A stretch of DNA of 64,000 nucleotides from Urinicoccus massiliensis (GTDB lineage Bacteria; Bacillota; Clostridia; Tissierellales; Peptoniphilaceae). The notes beneath the pieces are model-generated. The model saw nothing but the letters and a program-made list of their open reading frames with translations, was not told the origin of the DNA and ran no database searches. The position numbers and the translations under genes are program-made. Positions 15,632 through 23,852 of the stretch are shown here, piece by piece (position 1 is the first letter of the stretch; every line of letters begins with the position of its first letter). The DNA lies in contig NZ_LT635493.1 in the NCBI RefSeq assembly GCF_900120405.1, positions 471,037 through 535,036 on the forward strand. The letters run 5' to 3'.

Positions 15632-16654
15632 TTGTTTTCTTTTCTTATAGGCTTCTAGCAGATCTAACTTCTTGATATTACCCAGGGGGTTTGCCCCCTC
15701 TTGACTGGATAAGAGGTCGCCGGATCCTGTCACAAAAAGCCCCTCTAGGCCATCCCGGTCATAGTCTACCACCAGGATTTTTTTCGCCCCTTCTCTGGAA
15801 TCCAGGTCAGCCAGTTTTTTCCTAAGCCTAACTTTTTCTTGGGGGTCCAGGCCCCCTTCCAATTTTGCCCCCAGGGGAAGGTCCTGGAAGCAGCAGAGAA
15901 ATTGGACCCCTCTTTGGATTAGGAGGTCTAAAAAGTCCCCCTCCGCTACTTCCTTATAATTTTTCTTGTCCAAGTGGATGGCTGCCGTCACTGGCAATCC
16001 CTGGGACCAGATCCAGGCCAGGGCATCCAGGCCCTCCAAGTCTTTCCCAGGTTGGATTTCCACAAGGAAGTGGACATTGCCCAATTTTTTCATATAGGCT
16101 GCCAGGCCCCGGTCCAAACAAGCCCCTGGGATCCAAAGATAAAAAATACAGTCGCTGTGTTTGCTGGCCAAGAGGATGATTTCCCTTTGCCTGGCCTCTA
16201 GGTCCAGGTCTCTTAAAAAATAAAAATAGATTCCCAGGTCCTTGCCTTGGGTCACCAGCTTGTCCAGGTCCTGGTAGGTCAAGGTCCCCTGCTGGTTTTG
16301 GGTCTCAACCACCATAAAGGAAGCCGCCGGCAGGCCCAATTTTTCCTGCCATTCCTCCCGTCTCTTTTCCCCCTGGATGGCATGGTGGAAAAAAATATTT
16401 AAGAGGCTGGTTTTTAAAATATTTTCATGGATCCTGTCCCGGGCCTCCAGGACCATCTCCCTCCAAGGGTGGTTCCGATTCCGGGCCAGGCTTTCCCAGG
16501 TCTTTAAGTCTTCCGGGTCCAAGGCATTGAAGGTCTTGGCAGTCTTCACCAGCTGGTCAATGGCCTGGTCCGGATCCTTTTTTAGGCTAGCCAGGGTGCG
16601 GTTGATAAAGGATCGGACCCCTGCCCGGTTGGCTTTTTCAAAAATAGTCGACAA
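15629..16654 (-). CDS. Radical-SAM-like protein lacking the iron-sulfur cysteine motif
   Basis: The 341-residue protein follows the layout of a group of Firmicute radical SAM proteins: a helical N-terminus with HPWREMVLEARDRI, then EEWQEKLGLPAASF, then YQDLDKLVTQGKDLGIYFYF, then SDCIFYLWIPGACLDRGLAAYMKKLGNVHFLVEI. In active relatives the strand after LGLP carries CxxxCxxC; here that place (about residues 113-125) reads MVVETQNQQGTL with no cysteine. No frameshift or stop is visible, so it looks like a conserved pseudoenzyme rather than a pseudogene. Function unknown. The start is a TTG (16652-16654) after AGGTGG. The family assignment is from remembered sequence patterns and needs a profile search. 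Confidence 0.65.
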   Translation of the reverse strand: MSTIFEKANRAGVRSFINRTLASLKKDPDQAIDQLVKTAKTFNALDPEDLKTWESLARNRNHPWREMVLEARDRIHENILKTSLLNIFFHHAIQGEKRREEWQEKLGLPAASFMVVETQNQQGTLTYQDLDKLVTQGKDLGIYFYFLRDLDLEARQREIILLASKHSDCIFYLWIPGACLDRGLAAYMKKLGNVHFLVEIQPGKDLEGLDALAWIWSQGLPVTAAIHLDKKNYKEVAEGDFLDLLIQRGVQFLCCFQDLPLGAKLEGGLDPQEKVRLRKKLADLDSREGAKKILVVDYDRDGLEGLFVTGSGDLLSSQEGANPLGNIKKLDLLEAYKKRKQ

Positions 16655-16759
16655 GTTTCCACCTGCTTTCCTCGGTCTACTGATAATTATTCTTAGTATT
16701 TACCTTATTTTATCAAATCTTGGAAAAGTTCTCAATCTCCAAATAAAAAGGACCCCAGT

Positions 16760-17638
16760 TTAAAAACTCGAGCCCTTTTCTTCGTCAAAACAAGCCCAGA
16801 CTACACCGGCTACCCGGGGACCTGAATGGACTAAAACCACCGGAGACAGGGGGACCATTTGGTAGTAGTCCGCCTGGGCAATTTCCTCTTGAAAGGCCTC
16901 CTCCAGCTTGGCTTTTTCTTCTTCTCCCTGGCCATAGAGGAGGGAGAGGTAGTATTTTTTCTCGGGATCTAAAGACTTTTTCACTTCCTGGACCAGGTAG
17001 TTGTAGGCCCTTTTTTCCCCGCGAATTCTTTCTCTTACAGCCATGAGCCCATCTGAAATATCCAAGATGGGCCGGATATTTAAAACATTGGCAATGGTTC
17101 CTGTGGTTTTTTTCATCCGACCTCCCCGGATGAGGTTGTCTAGGCTGCCAAAATAGGCCCTTAACTGGACCCGGTCCTGGGCCTTCATCTCTTCCAGGCC
17201 CTGGCAAATTTCTTCAAAGCTATAGCCCTGACCCTCCAGGTCCAGGGCCCGAACCAGGTAGGCTCCTTCTGCAAAACTTACGGCATTGCTGTCGAAAATA
17301 TAGATATTAAAGTCCTTTTTTTCCTGGGCATAAAGTTTCAAAAAATTATGAAAGGAAGAAAATTTATGGCCCATGGTAATAATTAAAATATTTTTAATCT
17401 TTCGCTCTTTTATCCTTTCCAGGATCCGGTCAAAACGGTCAAGAGAGCATACCGAGCTGGTGGGAATTTCCTCTTTCATCTTTTCAAATAGGCTTTCCCG
17501 GTCAATACTTTCTCCTGTTATGTAGTGACCATGGGAAAAATTAATGCCAAAGGGCAGGGAATATACTTGATGTTGTTCCAGGATTTCCTCATCGATATCA
17601 CTGGCATGGTCCACAATATAGGCAATGGAATGATTCAT
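16760..17638 (-). CDS. DegV family fatty-acid-binding protein
   Basis: The 292-residue protein has the DegV pattern: IAYIVDHASDI at the N-terminus, SLPFGINFSHGHYITGE, the TSSVCS motif (usually TSQPS), ILIITMGHKFS, and GSLDNLIRGGRMKKTTG. Members bind a fatty acid; in Gram-positive bacteria related FakB proteins pass it to the kinase FakA. FakA is not in this window. The gene has its own strong promoter, and an insertion sequence sits just upstream of that promoter. Confidence 0.9.
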   Translation of the reverse strand: MNHSIAYIVDHASDIDEEILEQHQVYSLPFGINFSHGHYITGESIDRESLFEKMKEEIPTSSVCSLDRFDRILERIKERKIKNILIITMGHKFSSFHNFLKLYAQEKKDFNIYIFDSNAVSFAEGAYLVRALDLEGQGYSFEEICQGLEEMKAQDRVQLRAYFGSLDNLIRGGRMKKTTGTIANVLNIRPILDISDGLMAVRERIRGEKRAYNYLVQEVKKSLDPEKKYYLSLLYGQGEEEKAKLEEAFQEEIAQADYYQMVPLSPVVLVHSGPRVAGVVWACFDEEKGSSF

Positions 17639-17673
17639 GAATGGTCCTTTCTTCTTTTAATAACTTTACTACT

Positions 17674-17701
17674 ATCATACGATTTTTAAAGTTTTTGTCA
17701 A
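17674..17701 (-). promoter_or_regulatory. Promoter of the DegV gene
   Basis: On the minus strand, -35 TTGACA (17696-17701) and -10 TATGAT (17674-17679) are 16 bases apart, about 36 bases before the ATG. The left target duplication of the insertion sequence starts 12 bases upstream of the -35. Confidence 0.75.
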
Positions 17702-17713
17702 GAAAGCCATCTA

Positions 17714-19079
17714 AAAGAAAAGGTTCTATAATAAATGTTGGGGTCCCCCTAGACTCCAACATTTATTTTTTGCCATAAAAAATGCACTTATCTCTTTTTT
17801 CCTTTACAATAAAGTTACCACAACAAAATGAAAGGGTGAGATAAGTGCAAAACTATACTAACACAAATCTATTGAATTTAAAAGGTGTCTCTATTGACGA
17901 GGTGGTCTCTTTTGATGATCACATTGATGTAAAACTCCATTCTTTATACAAGGAGGGACTTTGTCCTGTTTGTGGGCATAAGACCTCTCGCATCCATGAT
18001 TATCGTCTGCAAAGGATCCAACATACGCCCATTGGCTTGCGGAAGGTCTTTCTTTTTCTTCGGAAGAAGCGCTTTGTTTGTCCTCATTGTCAGAAGCGTT
18101 TTTATGAGTCTTTGGATTTCTTAGCTCCTTATTCTAGACGGACTAAGGATCTCCACTTCTTTATCCAAGACCAATTAAAACAGGTCCGGTCTTTATCTTC
18201 TATTGCCAAGGACTTGGGTTTATCTTCCTCTTGTCTCACAAGCTATCTAAAGTTGGCTCCAAGGAGGCGGCCAAATCTTCCTCGGGTCTTAAGTATGGAT
18301 GAGTTTAAGGGAAATGCTGGTGGGGATAAATACCAATGTATTTTAGTGGATCCAATCCATCACCAGGTACTGGATATTTTACCCTCTCGACGAAAGAAGG
18401 CTTTAATGGACTACTTTTCTTCTTTTCCCAAGGAAGAACGAAGAAGGGTGAAGTATGTGGTTATGGATATGAGTCATCTTTTCTACGCCGTCTTAAAGGA
18501 ATTCTTCCCTCAGGCAACCTTCATTGCGGATAAGTTTCATTTTGCCAGACAAGTCTTTTGGGCCTTAGAGAATGTCCGCAAGACACGACAAAAGGCAAGG
18601 GATGCAAAGTATCGCCTCTACTTTAAACGGTCCAAGTCCATCCTACGGAAAAAAGGCAGTCGGCTAAGCCCCGAAGAAAAAGAAAAGCTGGAACTAATGC
18701 TTTGGCAAGACAAGGAAATCAAAGAAGCTTATCTCTTAAAAGAACGCTTTTATGACGTCTTAGATGCCTCCAGCAAAGAAGAAGCAAGACAGGCCTTAGA
18801 CAAGTGGCTGTGGGTTGCTAAAGAAAGTGGATTAAAGGAATTTAAAGCCAGTATTCGGGCCTATGAAAACTGGAAAGAAGAAATCCTAAACGCCTTTTCC
18901 ACAGGCATCACCAATGGACAAACAGAAGGCTTTAACAACAAAATCAAAGTGATTAAACGGGTTTCCTATGGGTATCGGAATTTTGAGAACTTTAAGAGTC
19001 GTATTTTAATGGTCTTTCGAGCATAAGAAAGGGGCGAGAATAGATCTCGCCCCAACATTTGACAAAGAGCCAAAGAAAA
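17714..19079 (+). mobile_element. ISL3-family insertion sequence with 8-bp target duplication
   Basis: The element proper is 17722-19071 (1350 bp). The left end GGTTCTATAATAAATGTTGGGG (17722-17743) and the reverse complement of the right end, GGCTCTTTGTCAAATGTTGGGG (19050-19071), are imperfect terminal inverted repeats sharing the inner AAATGTTGGGG. The flanks carry an exact 8-bp direct repeat AAAGAAAA (17714-17721 and 19072-19079), the length expected for ISL3. An intact transposase gene fills the centre. Hairpins lie just inside both ends (about 17733-17766 and 19030-19053) and would limit read-through. It sits between degV and the terminator of the methionine operon and breaks no gene. Confidence 0.93.
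17845..19026 (+). CDS. ISL3 family transposase
   Basis: The 393-residue transposase has an N-terminal zinc-finger pair (CPVCGHKTSR and CPHCQKRFYE), a helix-turn-helix region (SIAKDLGLSSSCLTSYLK), and the DDE core: SMDEFKGNAGGDKY (first Asp), VVMDMSHLF and ADKFHFARQVFW (second Asp region), and NGQTEGFNNKIKVIKR (Glu). The length is normal for the family. The start is GTG at 17845, after GGGTGAG. No frameshift is seen, so it is probably active. Confidence 0.95.
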   Translation: MQNYTNTNLLNLKGVSIDEVVSFDDHIDVKLHSLYKEGLCPVCGHKTSRIHDYRLQRIQHTPIGLRKVFLFLRKKRFVCPHCQKRFYESLDFLAPYSRRTKDLHFFIQDQLKQVRSLSSIAKDLGLSSSCLTSYLKLAPRRRPNLPRVLSMDEFKGNAGGDKYQCILVDPIHHQVLDILPSRRKKALMDYFSSFPKEERRRVKYVVMDMSHLFYAVLKEFFPQATFIADKFHFARQVFWALENVRKTRQKARDAKYRLYFKRSKSILRKKGSRLSPEEKEKLELMLWQDKEIKEAYLLKERFYDVLDASSKEEARQALDKWLWVAKESGLKEFKASIRAYENWKEEILNAFSTGITNGQTEGFNNKIKVIKRVSYGYRNFENFKSRILMVFRA

Positions 19080-19110
19080 AAGCCTTCCTCCTTGGGAGTC
19101 GGGCTTTTTC
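19076..19110 (-). terminator. Terminator of the methionine operon
   Basis: On the minus strand GAAAAAGCCCG and AGGCTTTTTT form a stem with a C-rich loop (GACTCCCAAGGAGGA), followed by T. The insertion sequence landed just beyond its T run. Confidence 0.7.
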
Positions 19111-19112
19111 CT

Positions 19113-20921
19113 CTACTTATCCTCTTGGTCCTTGATTTCCGTACCCCCTTCTTCTGGGGCATTGGTATTTAAAATCTTCAGGGTGATGTTTTTTTCCTTT
19201 ACCAGGTCAATGGCATCTCTTTGGTAGACCTGGGCCCCCTGGTCAATAAGGTCGGTCAGCTCCTGGTAGTTCATAGAGGGAATCCTCTTGGCATCCTTGG
19301 ACAGGTTGGGGTCCTGGGTCATAATTCCGCTGACGTCGGTCCAGTTTTCATAGACCTTGCTTTGGAGGGCACTGGCAATAATAGACCCGGTGTAGTCGGA
19401 CCCACCCCTCTTGAAGGTCCGGATGTCTCCCTGGGCATTGGCCCCGTAAAATCCGGGAACCACAACTCTTTGTCCCTTGTGGATGGTCTTGATAATGGCC
19501 TTGTAGCTTTCTCCATAGTCCAATTGGTCTTGGCTTTTTAAGCGAATGATGTCCTTGGCGTCGATAAAGTCGTAGTCTAAGGCCTGGGCCAGGATTTTTG
19601 CATTTAAATATTCTCCCCGACTCAGGACAAAGTCCTTGGACTGGGTCTTGTCCAGGTCTTGGAAGGTTTCGTCCAGGTCCTCTTTTAAGGCCTCTTCCAG
19701 GTCTAGGTCCCGGACGATTTCTTGGAAGCGGGTCCGGACAGCAGCCAGGGCTTCTTGGGCTTCTTGCCTCTTGGCTGCCTGGTCCTTGCGAAAACTTTCA
19801 ATCATAACTTCCAGGTCCCGGGCTCTTTTTTTGCCCTCATAGTATTTTTCCAAGAGGTCGGTGACCTTTTGGTCGTCTTTGGACCTCTTGCCCGGGGCTG
19901 AAACCACAATAATTTCCCGGTCTTCCTTGGCCTGGATGATCTTTTTAACCTTGGAAAATTGACTGGCAGAGGCTAGGCTGGATCCGCCAAACTTGGCCAC
20001 CTTGACCCCCTTGATTTTTTCCAATTGGTAGGGAGTTTCCTGGTAGACGCAATAGTTGAGCCAGTTGGAAAAGAAAAGGGACCCACTGGACCGCCAATTC
20101 ATAATAATGTCCCCTTGGGGGTCGTCTTGGCGGTAGTAGTTCTTGGGAATTTGGGTGTCCAGGCCCTTGTCCAGGTCTCTTAAATATTCTTCATGGAGGG
20201 TTTCCTTGTCGTATTCCCAGTGGCCAAAGGAAAAGACAAAGCGGTGGTCCAGGGTGGTGGCCAGACCAACCCCGGTATCCTCCCGGGAGGATAGGACTTG
20301 GATTTGGGGAATCTCTCTTAGGTCCTCTTCCTTGACATAGGTGTACCTGGATTGGGGAGCGTAAAAGCTGTCGTCAAAGCCCTTTAGGATGGGGTCTTCC
20401 TTTTTCTTTTCATACTGGTAGATACCAAAGATTTTTTCCTCCACCTCCTGCTTGGGAACCCCAAAATAATGGTAGAGGGCCGCCTGGGCCGACCAGCAGA
20501 TAAAGAGGGTGGAAAAGACGTGTTCCCGGGCAAAGTCAAAGATGTGTTTCAATTCCTTCCAGTAGATGATGTCCTGGTAGTCCATCCTCTCTACCGGGGC
20601 CCCGGTAATGATCATGGCGTCAAAGTTTTGGTCCTTGATTTGGTCATAGGTCTTGTAGAATTTTTTCAACCGGTCCTGGCTGGTATGGGTAGCCTTATAG
20701 GAATCCATCCGCACCAGGTCAATATTCATTTGCAGGGCCGAGTTAGACAGCATCCGTAAAAGTTGCAACTCGGTTTCCTCTTTTTTGGGCATGAGGTTGA
20801 CAATGAGGATTTTAATGGGTCGGATGTCTTGGTGGTCGGCCTGGTCCTGGGTCATGGTAAAGATATTTTCTTGGTTTAAGACCTCCTGGTCAATGAGTTG
20901 GTCTGGTAAAATTAAGGGCAT
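19113..20921 (-). CDS. Homoserine O-acetyltransferase (MetA) fused to aspartokinase catalytic domain
   Basis: One 602-residue frame encodes two enzymes. Residues 1 to about 303 are MetA: catalytic cysteine C142 in LFICWSAQAAL, H234 and E236 in SFGHWEYD. E111 (TGAPVERMD) is the residue known to favour acetyl-CoA; succinyl-CoA enzymes have Gly. From about 306 an aspartokinase catalytic domain follows: VAKFGGSS, VSAPGKR, SRGEYLNAKI, FKRGGSDYTGS, TDVSGIMTQDPN. The protein stops without any C-terminal ACT domain, so the usual lysine/threonine feedback site is absent. The ORF is continuous, with AGGAGG before the ATG. It follows metY under the same T-box. The fused form would catalyse the first step of the aspartate pathway and the acylation of homoserine. 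I know no described precedent. Confidence 0.9.
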   Translation of the reverse strand: MPLILPDQLIDQEVLNQENIFTMTQDQADHQDIRPIKILIVNLMPKKEETELQLLRMLSNSALQMNIDLVRMDSYKATHTSQDRLKKFYKTYDQIKDQNFDAMIITGAPVERMDYQDIIYWKELKHIFDFAREHVFSTLFICWSAQAALYHYFGVPKQEVEEKIFGIYQYEKKKEDPILKGFDDSFYAPQSRYTYVKEEDLREIPQIQVLSSREDTGVGLATTLDHRFVFSFGHWEYDKETLHEEYLRDLDKGLDTQIPKNYYRQDDPQGDIIMNWRSSGSLFFSNWLNYCVYQETPYQLEKIKGVKVAKFGGSSLASASQFSKVKKIIQAKEDREIIVVSAPGKRSKDDQKVTDLLEKYYEGKKRARDLEVMIESFRKDQAAKRQEAQEALAAVRTRFQEIVRDLDLEEALKEDLDETFQDLDKTQSKDFVLSRGEYLNAKILAQALDYDFIDAKDIIRLKSQDQLDYGESYKAIIKTIHKGQRVVVPGFYGANAQGDIRTFKRGGSDYTGSIIASALQSKVYENWTDVSGIMTQDPNLSKDAKRIPSMNYQELTDLIDQGAQVYQRDAIDLVKEKNITLKILNTNAPEEGGTEIKDQEDK

Positions 20922-20942
20922 GGTCTGCCTCCTTTCTTAATT

Positions 20943-22211
20943 TTAAGCCCTAAGAGCCTGGTCTAGGTCCTCAATAATGTCTTGGGGATCTTCAATTCCT
21001 ACAGACAGGCGGATGAGGTTTTTATCAATGCCTGCCGCTGCCAGGTCTTGGTCGCTGAGTTGCCTGTGGGTGGAGCTGGCTGGGTGGAGGGCATGGCTGC
21101 GAACATCGGCCACATGGACCACCAGGCTGATAAAGTTTAAGTTGTCGATGACCCGGGCTGCTTCTTCCCGTCCCCCCTTGACACCAAAGGACAGGACGCC
21201 ACTGCCGGCCTTTAGATATTTTTTGGCATTTTCATAGGAGGGAGAATCTTCCAAAAAGGGATAGCAGACCCAGTCCACTTTTTCGTGGCCTTGTAAAAAT
21301 TTAGCTACCTTCAGGGCATTTTCTGAATGTCTTTCCATTCTTAAAGCCAGGGTTTCAGCCCCCAGGTTGGTTAAAAAGGCATTAAAGGGACTTAAAGATG
21401 CTCCCAGGTCTCTTAGGTAGACTGCCCGGGCCCGGGTTAGGTAGGCCAAGGGGCCAAAGCTTTCTGTATAGGACAGGCCGTGGTAGGCAGGATCTTTTTC
21501 CGTTAAGAGGGGGGTCTTGCCTTGGGCCCAGTCGTAGTTTCCGCTGTCTACAATGATTCCTCCAATGCTGGTGGCATGGCCGTCAATGTACTTGCTGGTA
21601 GAGTGGATTACCAGGTCGGCGCCATAGTCAAAGGGCCGGCAAAGGACTGGTGTGGCAAAGGTGTTGTCTACAATCAAGGGAATGTGGTGGCGGTGGGCAA
21701 TGTCGGCTAGGCCTTGGATGTCAATAACTTCTGCACTGGGGTTGGAGATGGTTTCGGCATAGATGGCCTTGGTATTTTCTTGGATGGCTTCTTCTACTCC
21801 AGCCAGGTCATCATAGCGGACAAAGCTGGTGGCAATCCCCATTCTCTTTAGGGTAGAGGCCAAGAGGGAGTGGATCCCTCCATAGATGTTGTTGGCCGAT
21901 ACAATATGGTCTCCGGCCTGGGCCAGGGTTAAAAAGGCAATGGTGGCTGCAGCTTGGCCGGAAGAAAGGGCCAGGGCACCAATGCCCCCTTCCAGGGCCG
22001 TAATTTTCTTTTCCAAAACTTCCACCGTGGGGTTGGACAAGCGAGAGTAAAAGTGCCCCGGAACCTTGAGGTCAAAAAGGTCTTGGACGTCCTGGGTCTT
22101 GTCATATTTAAAGGTAATGGATTGGCTAATGGCCGGAATCCGTTCTTGACCATTTTTAGGGTCATATCCTGCTTGCACGCATAGGCTTTCAATATTTTTT
22201 GTCTCTTTCAT
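20943..22211 (-). CDS. metY: O-acetylhomoserine sulfhydrylase
   Basis: The 422-residue PLP enzyme converts O-acetylhomoserine and sulfide to homocysteine. Motifs of the Cys/Met metabolism family are YSRLSNPTVEVLE, ALALSSGQAA, NNIYGGIHSLL, IVDNTFATP, and the PLP lysine in VIHSTSKYIDGH. The length (about 420) and HYDP-like AGYDP N-terminus fit MetY rather than cystathionine gamma-synthase. The neighbour's acetyl-type MetA supplies the matching substrate. The gene is preceded by a methionine T-box and followed 21 bases later by the MetA fusion gene. Confidence 0.94.
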   Translation of the reverse strand: MKETKNIESLCVQAGYDPKNGQERIPAISQSITFKYDKTQDVQDLFDLKVPGHFYSRLSNPTVEVLEKKITALEGGIGALALSSGQAAATIAFLTLAQAGDHIVSANNIYGGIHSLLASTLKRMGIATSFVRYDDLAGVEEAIQENTKAIYAETISNPSAEVIDIQGLADIAHRHHIPLIVDNTFATPVLCRPFDYGADLVIHSTSKYIDGHATSIGGIIVDSGNYDWAQGKTPLLTEKDPAYHGLSYTESFGPLAYLTRARAVYLRDLGASLSPFNAFLTNLGAETLALRMERHSENALKVAKFLQGHEKVDWVCYPFLEDSPSYENAKKYLKAGSGVLSFGVKGGREEAARVIDNLNFISLVVHVADVRSHALHPASSTHRQLSDQDLAAAGIDKNLIRLSVGIEDPQDIIEDLDQALRA

Positions 22212-22238
22212 ACTTTCCTCTTTTCTCTAATTTCTCAA

Positions 22239-22490
22239 TAAAAAAAGCTTCCGTCCCAAAGGACGAAAGCATACACTTCGTGTTACCACCTTAATTCATC
22301 CAGCTCTTGCAAGCTGGACCTCTTTAGGTACCATCATACCCTAGCCCTGTAACGGGAGCACCCGTAGCCGCCTAAAAACTTCAGCAGCTCCAATAAAAAG
22401 ACCATCTTCCCAAGTTCTTTCTTTGCTTCTTCCACCAAACGAAGCTCTCTGGAAAAGTCCAAACTCAGTACTCTTCTTTTTCTCTTGTTT
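22239..22490 (-). ncRNA. T-box riboswitch, methionine specifier, controlling metY-metA/aspartokinase
   Basis: On the minus strand the leader has an AGTA motif, an AGAGAG element, a GGTGGAAG stretch, the T-box core AAGGTGGTAACACGAAG (22276-22292), and a terminator GCTTTCGTCC-TTT-GGGACGGAAGC followed by seven T (about 22241-22270). The base of stem I pairs AAAAAGA with TCTTTTT. Opposite AGTA, the loop holds GGGAAGATGG, so the specifier is ATG (22403-22405), which is methionine. Uncharged tRNA-Met would favour the antiterminator and switch on metY and the MetA-aspartokinase gene. Confidence 0.92.
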
Positions 22491-22502
22491 AATATATATG
22501 GC

Positions 22503-22531
22503 ATTATACAGGGGGATTTTCCCCTTGTCAA
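22503..22531 (-). promoter_or_regulatory. Promoter of the methionine T-box operon
   Basis: A consensus minus-strand promoter: -35 TTGACA (22526-22531), 17-base spacer, -10 TATAAT (22503-22508). Regulation is then left to the T-box. Confidence 0.85.
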
Positions 22532-22588
22532 GATTTTTTTCCTAAAAGGGAAAATTTTTCCAAGTTCTTCTCCTTGAAAAGGAAAATC

Positions 22589-23131
22589 TTAATGGGGGTC
22601 CAGGCGACTCTTGAGGTCTTTTAAGGACTCCAGGGTTTCTTCTTCCCAGGCATTGACCTTAGATTCCGACTTAAGCTGCCTCTTCCTCCGAACCAGCCCC
22701 TCCTTGGCATGGGCCACTTCCACTTCCAATTCCCGGGCAGAAATCCGCTGGCCTCCCCTGGACAGGATCATCTGCTGCTCCATGGAGTCGCTGGTGGCCA
22801 CCCGGACATTCCGGTGGCGACCAATGAGGGTCAGCTCCTGCTCAATGTAGTGGTCAGCTGTTTGCATGGCCTTGGTAAAGACCACCTGGATCCCCTTGTA
22901 GTGAAATTCCTCACCAGGATTTTTCTTGACCTTGTAGCCATCAAAAACCAAAATCACTGCCTGGTCGGTATAGTGGGCATAGTCCACCAGGATGTCCATG
23001 AGTTTTTTCCGGGCATTTTCAAAGTCTTCCTCCCTTTCCCTTTCAAAGATAGACCAGGAGTTTAAAATATTGTAGCCATCTACAAATAAGTAGGCCCTTT
23101 TCTTACGGTAGTAGGGCTTAATCCTCTTCAT
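22589..23131 (-). CDS. yacP: NYN domain protein YacP (Rae1-like ribonuclease)
   Basis: The 180-residue protein has a PIN-like NYN domain: YLFVDGYNILNSW with the first metal aspartate, ILVFDGYKVKKN, VVFTKAMQTADHYIEQEL, VRVATSDSMEQQMI. Its B. subtilis homologue Rae1/YacP is a ribosome-associated endoribonuclease. An open frame runs to 23182, but the ATG at 23129-23131 overlaps the rlmB stop (CATGAAGAGGATTAA) and gives the conserved N-terminus MKRIKPYYRKKRAYLFVDGYN-like form. It is the last gene of the cysS operon, in the same order as in B. subtilis. Confidence 0.9.
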   Translation of the reverse strand: MKRIKPYYRKKRAYLFVDGYNILNSWSIFEREREEDFENARKKLMDILVDYAHYTDQAVILVFDGYKVKKNPGEEFHYKGIQVVFTKAMQTADHYIEQELTLIGRHRNVRVATSDSMEQQMILSRGGQRISARELEVEVAHAKEGLVRRKRQLKSESKVNAWEEETLESLKDLKSRLDPH

Positions 23132-23852
23132 GACGCTGTCTTGCAATGTCAAAGGCCAAGATTCCCGCCGAAACCGACACATTTAAAGAATCCAGGTCCC
23201 CGTACATGGGAATGGACAAGATCCCATCCAGGTGGGACTTGGTAGGGTCACTAAGGCCCTTGCCCTCGCTGCCTAAAACCAGGCAGATGGGTCCCTTGGT
23301 GTTTTGCTTGTAGTAGGCCTGGCCCCCCATGTCGGCCCCGTAGACCCAGATGTTTTCCTTTTTTAATTTTTCAATGGTCTGGTTGACATTGGTTACTTGG
23401 GCAATTTTTATATGGGCACAGGCTCCGGCAGAGGTTTTGAAAACCGTAGCCGTAACCTTGGCTGACCGGTGCTTGGGAATCAAGACCCCATGGGCCCCGG
23501 CCAGGTAGGCCGTCCGGATAATGGCCCCCAGGTTTTGGGGGTCTTCCACCCCGTCTAAAAGGACTAGGAAGGGGTCTTCTCCCCTTTTCCGGGTATAGGC
23601 TAAAATTTCCTCATAGGAAGAATAGTTGTAGGGCTTAATTTGACAAACCACCCCCTGGTGATTTTTTCCCCCTGCCAAATCATCTAAAAAGCCCTTGTCC
23701 ACCAGCTGGACCGGGAGCTTTTTCTCCTGGGCCAGGTCTTGAAATTTGGCTACATTCCCCTTGTTGTTTTTTAAGAGGTAGACCTTTTTGGCCATGGACT
23801 TTTCTATGGCTTCTTCCGCCGGTTTGCGACCGAAAATTAAATCTTCTATCAT
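23118..23852 (-). CDS. rlmB: 23S rRNA (guanosine-2'-O-)-methyltransferase, TrmH family
   Basis: The 244-residue SpoU/TrmH enzyme has an N-terminal substrate-binding domain (FGRKPAEEAIEKS) and the knotted SAM domain with motif 1 LDGVEDPQNLGAIIRTAYLAGAHGV, motif 2 CLVLGSEGKGLSD and motif 3 SIPMYGDLDSLNVSVSAGIL. RlmB-type enzymes methylate the 2'-O of a guanosine in the 23S rRNA peptidyl transferase region (G2251 in E. coli). The ATG overlaps the thyX stop (AATGATA), so translation is coupled. B. subtilis has the same cysS-mrnC-rlmB-yacP order. Confidence 0.93.
   Translation of the reverse strand: MIEDLIFGRKPAEEAIEKSMAKKVYLLKNNKGNVAKFQDLAQEKKLPVQLVDKGFLDDLAGGKNHQGVVCQIKPYNYSSYEEILAYTRKRGEDPFLVLLDGVEDPQNLGAIIRTAYLAGAHGVLIPKHRSAKVTATVFKTSAGACAHIKIAQVTNVNQTIEKLKKENIWVYGADMGGQAYYKQNTKGPICLVLGSEGKGLSDPTKSHLDGILSIPMYGDLDSLNVSVSAGILAFDIARQRHEED

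Noticed and set aside
22334-22531. 65-codon minus-strand ORF inside the methionine leader
   Set aside because: It lies wholly in the T-box RNA, has no ribosome site, and its sequence is explained by the conserved riboswitch structure.
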